Assembly (NCBI RefSeq): GCF_937997405.1 | Contig: NZ_CALKTL010000073.1 | Coordinates: 1-12,077 of the forward strand | Direction of reading: 5' to 3' | From: an uncultured Campylobacter sp. | Lineage (GTDB): Bacteria > Campylobacterota > Campylobacteria > Campylobacterales > Campylobacteraceae | Length of the DNA: 12,077 bases | Part shown: positions 1 to 5,786 of the stretch, one piece after another | Layout: every line of letters begins with the position of its first letter | Numbering within the stretch: the first letter of the stretch is position 1 | Position numbers and translations under genes: made by a program | The notes under the pieces: model-generated | What the model was told of the DNA's origin: nothing | Database searches by the model: none | Seen by the model: the letters and a program-made list of their open reading frames with translations, nothing else

Positions 1-1
1 G

Positions 2-210
2 GTAAAATTTCAAACGAAGAGTTTCTGCGCTTTTTGGATGCGCGGTGCCGTCAAGCGTTTTAAAGCGGGCAAAAACAAGATCAAAAGAGGCTCGGCGTTT
101 CGCAGCCACATTTTGACGAAGATGTCTCAAAAACGCAAGAGGAATTTGCGCGAGGCCCAATACGTTGATTCTACAAACGTATCTGCGGTTAAAAAAATGC
201 TTTGCAAATA
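2..210 (+). CDS. rpmI: 50S ribosomal protein L35, 5' end cut off or altered
   Basis: Large-subunit ribosomal protein L35. From position 41 the reading frame gives RGAVKRFKAGKNKIKRGSAF, then SHILTK, QYVDSTNV and a C-terminal KKMLCK before TAG, which is L35 of Campylobacter type. It lies directly upstream of rplT, the usual infC-rpmI-rplT order. The N-terminus is odd: L35 normally begins MPKMKxxRGA, but here the frame before RGA reads KSFCAFWM, and it stays open to the window edge. The only in-frame ATG is at 38, with no good Shine-Dalgarno; it would give a 57-residue protein lacking about six residues. The usual LRGPQ/LRGxQ turn reads LREAQ. Either the start lies outside the window, the sequence at the edge is faulty, or the gene is decaying. 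The identity is firm; the start is not. Confidence 0.85.
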
Positions 211-247
211 GTGCGAAGTTAGTTTTTGACGAAAGTCATTCAAACTC

Positions 248-270
248 CCCTAAATTTATGGGTTTTAGGG
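248..270 (+). promoter_or_regulatory. Hairpin in the rpmI-rplT spacer
   Basis: CCCTAAA (248-254) and TTTAGGG (264-270) form a perfect 7-bp stem with a 9-base loop. A small CCC/GGG hairpin follows at about 278-285. There is no T-run, so this is not an ordinary terminator. L20 is known to repress its own operon by binding leader RNA in other bacteria, so a regulatory role is possible, but that is inference. Confidence 0.3.
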
Positions 271-309
271 CAAGATCCCCAAAGGGACGCCGATTAAGAA
301 AGGATTAAT

Positions 310-666
310 ATGGCAAGAGTAAAAACGGGCATCGTTAGACGCCGCCGTCACAACAAGGTGCTAAAGCTTGCGCGCGGATTTTATAGTGCAAGACGCAAAC
401 ATTTCAGAAAGGCTAAAGAGCAGCTAGAAAGAAGCCTCGTTTACGCCTTCCGTGACAGACGCGCGAAAAAACGCGATTTCCGCAGACTTTGGATAGTGCG
501 CATCAATGCAGCTTGCAGGCTAAACGACATCAGCTATTCTAAATTTATAAACGGACTTAGAAAAGCGGGCATCGAGCTTGATAGAAAAATTTTAGCAAAT
601 ATGGCTATGAACGACGCCGAAGCTTTCGCAACCGTCGCAAAGAAGGCAAAAGCAGCATTAAAATAA
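310..666 (+). CDS. rplT: 50S ribosomal protein L20
   Basis: Ribosomal protein L20, which binds 23S rRNA early in large-subunit assembly. The 118-residue length is normal for the family. It begins MARVKTGIVRRRRHNKVLKL, with the very basic N-terminal arm (RARRKHFRKAKEQ-like region at about residues 26-38). The conserved globular half follows (RDRRAKKRDFRRLWIVRINA at about 48-67, then SYSKFINGLRKAGIELDRK). The start is set by AAAGGA at 299-304, five bases before the ATG. It follows rpmI by 99 bases and is the last gene of the operon, since a terminator comes 9 bases after the stop. Nothing unusual is seen in the protein. Confidence 0.98.
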   Translation: MARVKTGIVRRRRHNKVLKLARGFYSARRKHFRKAKEQLERSLVYAFRDRRAKKRDFRRLWIVRINAACRLNDISYSKFINGLRKAGIELDRKILANMAMNDAEAFATVAKKAKAALK

Positions 667-675
667 GCTTTAAAA

Positions 676-705
676 TTTGGCCGTCTTTAAGGCGGCTAAA
701 TTTTT
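676..705 (+). terminator. Intrinsic terminator of the rpmI-rplT operon
   Basis: TTTGGCCGTC (676-685) pairs with GGCGGCTAAA (691-700) through ten pairs, two of them G-U, around a TTTAA loop. Five Ts follow (701-705). It starts 9 bases after the rplT stop codon. This is a classic rho-independent terminator. Confidence 0.85.
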
Positions 706-765
706 AAATTTCGACAAAGCTTTTAATTTTAAAAGCGCGTCTGCAAATTTGTCGAAATTTAAGAA
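701..765. repeat. Long inverted repeat with a nested palindrome
   Basis: AAATTTCGACAAA (706-718) and TTTGTCGAAATTT (748-760) are perfect 13-base inverted arms. They extend outward to 701 and 765 with a single G-U pair. Between them GCTTTTAA (719-726) and TTAAAAGC (729-736) form a perfect 8-bp hairpin with a two-base loop. The element sits between the rplT terminator and the start of the secreted protein gene, and its outer arm uses the terminator's T-tract. Its role is not known: it could be a second terminator, an mRNA leader structure or a protein-binding site. Confidence 0.7.
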
Positions 766-795
766 TTTGGGTAATTTTATTTGAGGCGGTGCAGA

Positions 796-2757
796 ATGCT
801 AAAGTCTTTGAAAAAAATCGTATCTCTTGTGCTTGTCGGTGCAGCAGGGTTCGGCTATGCGAGCGAGCAGAATTCCTGGGGCTATGCAAACGCGCAAAAA
901 TCACTTTCCAACAACACTTCCCGTTCCGATATAATGAGCGCTGCGGATAGCTTGGGTGCGAAATTAAGCAGGCGCGACGCGGCTAGCGATAGCTCCGCGA
1001 GTGAGCAGTACGAAAACTCATTTCGTATCAAGCTCGAGTACGCAAGGGGCTTTGCCAAAAAGGGCTCCTATTCGGGCAGGCTTAATAATCAGCGCGTTAT
1101 GATGCCTGCGTTTCGCTGGACGGGCAATAGCGGCGTAAATGCCGAGTTTTGGAACGGCATTACCAATATAGGCGGCGCGCTGGTTCCTTATGTGGCTTTT
1201 GGCTCTTACGAGGCGGCGATACCGGGCGATCAAACCACGCAATATCTGGTCAGAAGAGAAGAAGACGCAGTTCAGATGAAGCGAAATATCGCGGTGGGCA
1301 TATCAAATTTAGGCTATACCTATACTAAAAATTCTACTAGAAATCTAAATTTAGTCTATGCCGATATCGATAATTTCGTAAATTTCTACGGCAGAGAAAA
1401 TATCGCAGGATACTTTATCGACGAAGTTAATACCGAAAACAATCCCGCAACTATCGCCTATATGGCTAATATCTACAATTATATCAAGACTAAATACCCG
1501 GGAATGCTCGTTTTGGCGAACAACGGCTGGGGCGTGCGCGACGCCATAGCCCCTTACGCGGACGTCTGGATGCTGCAAGAAGTAAGCGCGGACGAGTATA
1601 TCAACCGCTATCGCGCCAGAACCTCGGAATTTGAAAAAGACCCCGTAAATTCCTCTAAAATTCTGCACGTCATATACAACGCAAGACCAGATCAATACGA
1701 CGAGATCATAAGATTATCTCGCGAGCGCAACGCGGCAAATTTATTCATCACCTCCGATACGAACCGCTATCCTGGCGGATACGACGATCTGCCGAGCTAT
1801 TTTGAGGCGCTGATGCTGGCGATCAATAACTTCACGCCTAAAAACGGCAGCCTGTTTTCGCAGGTCGCAAGAGGCGGCAACCGGGTAGGCATCGAGATGC
1901 CGCGCTCGAAGGTCGATCTGGATCTTACAAAGCTTGCAAGAAATTCCGCTTATAAAAATTTAACCGATACCGACGGGCAGGAGTTTAACGTAAACGTAAG
2001 CGCGATTGGAAACTACGGCGGGGATTACAAAGACCGCTCGGGCGGCGTCAAATACGATCACAAGAGCGACGGAATTTTACTCGGAGCCTCCAAGAGAGTG
2101 GATGATCTTACGCTGGGCGTGATCTTTGGGTACCAAAAATCAGACGCTTGGTACGAGGGTAAATTCGACGGTGTCAAAGAAAACATCAAATCCTACGAGC
2201 TCGGTCTGGCGGGCAGATACGATTTTAACGAAAACGCGGATCTGGCGGTAAATTTAACATATTCGACGAACGATCATAAATTTGAAACCAATAACGGATT
2301 CGGCGCTATCCACGGCGCGAAATACAAGTCGCAAATTTGGGATTTCAGCACCAGAGCCGGGTACAAATTCTTATTTGAAAGCGGCTACATTAAGCCATAT
2401 TTGGGGCTTGGAGCGATTAGGGTGGACGAGGATGCGATATCCAGGCTTAAATTTAGCTCCGCTTCAAAAACCGCGCCAAACGGCACCGCGGGAATTTACG
2501 CAATCAAAGCTTTTGGCGATCTGCAGATATTCGCAAATGCTGAGTACGAGCATCGATTTAGCGGTGATTCGTATCACGCAAGCAGAAAGTATTCGGACAG
2601 ATACGACGTGGAAGGGCTTGATTATTCTAGCGGCGTGTTTAACGGCGCGATCGGACTGAAATATAAGATCCTTCAAAGCGTCGGACTCAGCGCATCGTAC
2701 GAGCTAAGCGAGAGCAAAAATAGCCTGGCAAGAGCCGCTTTCGACGTGGAGTTTTGA
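796..2757 (+). CDS. Autotransporter with spherulin-4/GH135-like glycosidase passenger
   Basis: Predicted surface-anchored glycoside hydrolase, 653 residues. ATG 796 is preferred over the in-frame TTG at 781: it has GAGG nine bases upstream and gives a proper signal peptide (MLKSLKK, hydrophobic to about 21, cleavage near YA/SEQ). Residues about 100-350 resemble the spherulation-specific family 4 TIM barrel: VPYVAFG near 130, GYTYT (173-177), ADIDNF (189-194), YFIDEV (206-211), the LVLANNG strand near 240 and WMLQE (258-262). Family members such as fungal Sph3 (GH135) cleave galactosaminogalactan using an Asp-Glu pair and a distal Glu; D209-E210 and E262 fit these positions. Residues about 395-653 alternate as beta strands and end in phenylalanine, like an autotransporter barrel recognised by BAM. 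Substrate is inferred; a self-made or host GalNAc-type polysaccharide is plausible. It appears to be a single-gene unit. Confidence 0.8.
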   Translation: MLKSLKKIVSLVLVGAAGFGYASEQNSWGYANAQKSLSNNTSRSDIMSAADSLGAKLSRRDAASDSSASEQYENSFRIKLEYARGFAKKGSYSGRLNNQRVMMPAFRWTGNSGVNAEFWNGITNIGGALVPYVAFGSYEAAIPGDQTTQYLVRREEDAVQMKRNIAVGISNLGYTYTKNSTRNLNLVYADIDNFVNFYGRENIAGYFIDEVNTENNPATIAYMANIYNYIKTKYPGMLVLANNGWGVRDAIAPYADVWMLQEVSADEYINRYRARTSEFEKDPVNSSKILHVIYNARPDQYDEIIRLSRERNAANLFITSDTNRYPGGYDDLPSYFEALMLAINNFTPKNGSLFSQVARGGNRVGIEMPRSKVDLDLTKLARNSAYKNLTDTDGQEFNVNVSAIGNYGGDYKDRSGGVKYDHKSDGILLGASKRVDDLTLGVIFGYQKSDAWYEGKFDGVKENIKSYELGLAGRYDFNENADLAVNLTYSTNDHKFETNNGFGAIHGAKYKSQIWDFSTRAGYKFLFESGYIKPYLGLGAIRVDEDAISRLKFSSASKTAPNGTAGIYAIKAFGDLQIFANAEYEHRFSGDSYHASRKYSDRYDVEGLDYSSGVFNGAIGLKYKILQSVGLSASYELSESKNSLARAAFDVEF

Positions 2758-3200
2758 TTTTAATCGGACGCAGCCCAAGATAGGCAGCTTGAAGCACGAT
2801 TGCAAATTCCCCTTTGCCGCGAAATTTTAAAATTTAGGTCGTAAGATTTTTACTCGCATAATTTCTACTTTGAAATTCCAGGTAAGACCATTTTTGCGCC
2901 GTTTTGGATGCGAAGCGACGAGATAGAATCGCTGCCGCGGAATTTTGCGCGGACGCTGGGATTTTTTAAAATTCTAAATTTTGCCCGTTTATGACTTTGC
3001 GGATCGCGTTTCATACGTAAGAGATTTTAAAATTCTATGCGCGGCGCAACTACGAAATTTTTTAAAAGCAGCGGAATTGTAAGAACTCCAAAAGGGCAGC
3101 ATTCATAAATTCGAGGTAAAATTTAGATTGATTGAAAGCTGCCAAAATTGGGTGAAAGAAGCGAAATTTTGCGGATCGCTCCGCAAAATTTTAAGAGAGA
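2758..3200. other. Gene-free AT-rich spacer
   Basis: No convincing gene was found in either direction between the converging autotransporter and thioredoxin-fold genes. The stretch carries a perfect 14-base palindrome (2822-2835) and two copies of TTTTAAAATTCTA (2964-2976 and 3025-3037). It also has a CCGCG/CGCGG hairpin at about 2935-2952, followed ten bases later by six Ts (2962-2967), which might weakly terminate the autotransporter transcript. A 28-codon open frame (2908-2994) has no ribosome binding site and resembles nothing known to me. The spacer could hold a decayed gene, but no family motif survives. Confidence 0.5.
3164..3191 (-). terminator. Hairpin after the thioredoxin-fold gene
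   Basis: AAATTTTGCGGA (3164-3175) and TCCGCAAAATTT (3180-3191) make a perfect 12-bp stem with a four-base loop. It begins 9 bases past the stop codon of the leftward gene. The T-rich part lies inside the stem and no long T-run follows, so it could act as a terminator or as a 3'-end stabilising hairpin for the selAB transcript. Confidence 0.6.
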
Positions 3201-3914
3201 TTATTTTAGCTTGTCTAGTTCGATGATGTAAGGCACCGAGTTTACCCCCGCACCAAAGTATTTGGCAGCTAGGGCTTTTGCAGCGTTTAGCTCGGCAGCA
3301 CTTACGTCTTTGGCGCCTGCTTTGTTATCTTCGGCGTAGTATTTTCTAAAAATCGCTATCTTTTGCTCGTCGGTTTTAGCATTTTTGATCTCTTTGTAGA
3401 TGAGTGCGGATTTTGCGTGGCCGTCATCGCCGTGAACGGAGGTCATGACGATATCAACATTGTTATTTTTTAGTGTTTCTTCGATCCTTGCCATCTCTTT
3501 GCGGCAGAATGGACACAAAGCGTCCGTCAGCATCAAAATCGTAGGCTTTTTGGGATCGTTTCCTAGCTTGATGATATTGTCTTTGCTCTCTGCTTTGAAG
3601 ACTTTACTTAGCTGTCCTGCGATGCGGTCTTGTTTGATCTGCTCCTTATAGACTACGCGTTTTTTAGGATCGATGATATCGGTAAAGATCAGATCGCCTT
3701 GGGTGAAAATGATCTCCTCTTGCGACATATTGCCTTGAGAGATTTTTAAAACGACCGCTTCAACGCCTTTTGGCTCGCTAAGTGGGATGCGCTCGGCGAC
3801 CTTTATCTCGATGCCTTGCGGTGCGCCGCCGTAGATAGATAAAATTTCGCTGTCGCTTAAAGCCGCGTTTAGGCTCGCTGCGAGCGCAACTGAAGTTAAA
3901 ATAGCTTTTTTCAT
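3201..3914 (-). CDS. Periplasmic thioredoxin-fold (DsbA/DsbC-like) protein with CPFC motif
   Basis: Exported thiol-disulfide oxidoreductase, 237 residues. The start at 3914 is chosen because AAAGG lies six bases upstream and it gives a signal peptide (MKKAILTSVALAASLNA). A longer frame from 3953 lacks both. Residues about 20-110 form a separate N-terminal domain, perhaps a DsbC/G-like dimerisation domain. The thioredoxin fold follows: strand PTILMLTDAL leading into C134-P-F-C137, with cis-proline in NSVPYI (P228). It probably oxidises or reshuffles cysteines in periplasmic proteins; the exact partner is unknown. It lies 51 bases downstream of selB on the same strand, so it may be read with selA-selB, though a TACAAT box in the gap suggests its own promoter too. 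No direct link to selenium use can be shown. Confidence 0.8.
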   Translation of the reverse strand: MKKAILTSVALAASLNAALSDSEILSIYGGAPQGIEIKVAERIPLSEPKGVEAVVLKISQGNMSQEEIIFTQGDLIFTDIIDPKKRVVYKEQIKQDRIAGQLSKVFKAESKDNIIKLGNDPKKPTILMLTDALCPFCRKEMARIEETLKNNNVDIVMTSVHGDDGHAKSALIYKEIKNAKTDEQKIAIFRKYYAEDNKAGAKDVSAAELNAAKALAAKYFGAGVNSVPYIIELDKLK

Positions 3915-3941
3915 TTTTTTCCTTTGCAAAAAATTCCGCGC

Positions 3942-3947
3942 ATTGTA
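3942..3947 (-). promoter_or_regulatory. Possible -10 box for the thioredoxin-fold gene
   Basis: On the - strand, TACAAT lies 27 bases upstream of the ATG at 3914, preceded by AT-rich sequence, as in Campylobacter sigma-70 promoters that lack a -35. It would give a leader of about 22 bases. This is a motif match only. Confidence 0.4.
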
Positions 3948-3965
3948 GTGCAAAATTTTAAATTT

Positions 3966-5786
3966 TTACTTTTTCAAATAGCGTTTATTGTCGATCGTCG
4001 TGATATTTCCCATCTTATCGAGGTATTCGAGGTAGCAGATGACGAATTTCCTGCTAAGTCCTAGCTCCTCTTTGGCGTTCGTGACGTTTACGAAGCCCTC
4101 TTTTTCGATGATTGCGTAGAGGCGCTTGATCGCCAGGGCTAAATTTTCGGCCTCGACGAAGAGATTATGTGCGAGACGGACGACCTTTTTGGCGTATGTT
4201 AGCTTCTTTAGCGCGTCATCGCCGCTTTCGCGGTCGATCTCTAGCTCGTCGTAAATGTTATACGGCGCAAGCGGCGCGATGCCGCCCTTTTTGATGAGAT
4301 CAAAAATTTTACTCTCCAGGCCCTGCTTAAGCGCGTCAAAATCCACCCCCGATTTTACGTAAACTCCGCCCTTTTTGGAGACGATGCCGCTCCGCTCAAG
4401 CTCGCTAAGCGCGCGCACGGCAAGATCTTCGCTGGCCCACGAGAGCTTTAGGGCGATCGAGGCGGGCGAAAAAATCGCGTAGTCGTTTTTTGAGACGATA
4501 AATTTTATGAGGCTTTTTACGTCCTCGATCGCGCTTAGATCGTAAACGCATAAATTTGCTTCGTCAAAATACGTCCCTTCTATGCCGCGCGCGATCTTTG
4601 CCGCTTCGTCGTACTCCATTCCGAAGCGCTGATACGCCGAAAATAGCCCGAATCCATGCTTGTGAAAGAGGCTTAAAATTTTAAACGCTTCGGTGAAATT
4701 TCGCTTCAAAAGCGCGGTGAGAAGTACGGCTTTGCTCTGCTTTTTTAGCGGCTCGACTACGGCGTTTAGCACACGCCCGCCGCCGATTACGCGCGAGTTT
4801 GCCAAGCAGACGAAGGGCTCGCCGAATTTCAAAAACATCGTTTTGTCAAATTTAAAGCTCACGAGCTTCTCGCCGCTAGGAAGTTCTTTTAAAATGAGCG
4901 CTTTTGCCGCGCTTTGCTTGCTTCCGACGCAAAACAGCATGTCTTGGTTGTGTGAAATTTCGCCGCTAAAGGTGCAGTCGGCTTCATTAAAGCCGCGGAA
5001 AAAGCCCTTTTTACTTAGGATTTGCCCTTTTTGCAGCTCACTCGTTTTGGCATCTAAACTCAGCGCGACGCGGTTTGGAGCCTGCGCAAGCGGCGTATCC
5101 TCGTCGTGTATCTGCACGCTTTTGACGTTAAAAGCTTTACCCAGATCGCAGTTGTAAAGCTTCTCGCCCTTTGAAATCGCGCCATTAATGAGGCTGCCCG
5201 TTACGATGGTGCCGAGCCCCTTAAGCGAAAAGACGCGGTCGATGTAGTAGTGCACCACGCCGCCTCCTTGGCGCTGCGCGGGCTTGATATTGAAAAGATA
5301 GTTTTTCAGCTCGGCGATGCTTGCGGGATCTTTGATACTGATAAAAAAGGTGTTTAAAATTTGCAAATTTTTAAATTTGCAGATGTATTCCTTGCACTGT
5401 GCCGCGACCTCGGATCTGCGCGCGTCGTCAGCAAGATCGCACTTGCTGATACACAAGATCACGCTTTTTACCCCGAGCAGCGATAAAATTTGAATATGCT
5501 CGCGGCTTTGCGGCATCAGCCCGTCGTCCGCGGCGACTACTAGCATCGCAGCGTCGAAGGCATACGCGCCGCTAATCATCGTCTTTACTAGATTTTCATG
5601 CCCCGGAACGTCGATGAAAGCGACGTTGGTATCCCCCGAGCGCAGATGGGAGAAGCTAAGATCGATCGTGATGCCACGCTGCTTTTCGCTCGGCATTCGG
5701 TCTCCTTCAAAGCCGTTTAGCGCCTTGATTAATGCGGTCTTTCCGTGATCGATATGGCCTGCGGTGCCGATGATTACGCTATTCAT
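3966..5786 (-). CDS. selB: Selenocysteine-specific elongation factor SelB
   Basis: GTPase that carries Sec-tRNA to in-frame UGA codons by binding the mRNA SECIS hairpin. At 606 residues it matches the usual size (about 600). The G domain shows GTAGHIDHGKT (7-17), switch I RGITIDLSF (38-46), DVPGHE (59-64) and SKCD (114-117), a variant of NKxD. Beta-barrel domains follow (YYIDRVFSLKGLGTIVTGSL region from about 185). The last 240 or so residues are the winged-helix repeats that bind SECIS RNA, ending LSRKFVICYLEYLDKMG. Its ATG overlaps the end of selA by 8 bases, with GGAGAA just upstream inside selA, so the two are translationally coupled. Its evident client here is fdhA, with UGA at 11105. 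Confidence 0.96.
   Translation of the reverse strand: MNSVIIGTAGHIDHGKTALIKALNGFEGDRMPSEKQRGITIDLSFSHLRSGDTNVAFIDVPGHENLVKTMISGAYAFDAAMLVVAADDGLMPQSREHIQILSLLGVKSVILCISKCDLADDARRSEVAAQCKEYICKFKNLQILNTFFISIKDPASIAELKNYLFNIKPAQRQGGGVVHYYIDRVFSLKGLGTIVTGSLINGAISKGEKLYNCDLGKAFNVKSVQIHDEDTPLAQAPNRVALSLDAKTSELQKGQILSKKGFFRGFNEADCTFSGEISHNQDMLFCVGSKQSAAKALILKELPSGEKLVSFKFDKTMFLKFGEPFVCLANSRVIGGGRVLNAVVEPLKKQSKAVLLTALLKRNFTEAFKILSLFHKHGFGLFSAYQRFGMEYDEAAKIARGIEGTYFDEANLCVYDLSAIEDVKSLIKFIVSKNDYAIFSPASIALKLSWASEDLAVRALSELERSGIVSKKGGVYVKSGVDFDALKQGLESKIFDLIKKGGIAPLAPYNIYDELEIDRESGDDALKKLTYAKKVVRLAHNLFVEAENLALAIKRLYAIIEKEGFVNVTNAKEELGLSRKFVICYLEYLDKMGNITTIDNKRYLKK
5362..5381. repeat. 20-base perfect palindrome inside selB
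   Basis: TGCAAATTT (5362-5370), TT, AAATTTGCA (5373-5381) form a perfect 9-bp stem within selB, in codons of the KFKNLQ segment after the G4 motif. No function is evident. AT-rich palindromic words are common in this genome, so chance is possible. Confidence 0.5.

Noticed and set aside
30..50. Similarity between TTTTTGGATGCG near the rpmI start and GTTTTGGATGCG near 2900
   Set aside because: Shared over about a dozen bases only, with no similarity on either side; too short to claim a repeat element.
2282..2659. 125-codon + strand open frame within the autotransporter gene
   Set aside because: Different frame from the beta-barrel coding sequence, which shows regular strand alternation and a C-terminal Phe; no motif in the shadow.
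2908..2994. 28-codon open frame in the spacer
   Set aside because: No Shine-Dalgarno, no similarity to anything I recognise, and partly made of the AT-rich repeat words.
3915..3953. Longer start for the thioredoxin-fold protein (ATG at 3953)
   Set aside because: It would add 13 residues before a good signal peptide, lacks a ribosome site, and overlaps the likely -10 box; ATG 3914 has AAAGG properly spaced.
4693..5157. 154-codon open frame opposite selB
   Set aside because: It is the antisense shadow of selB, Ser/Leu-rich with no family motif; selB has full-length conserved motifs across it.
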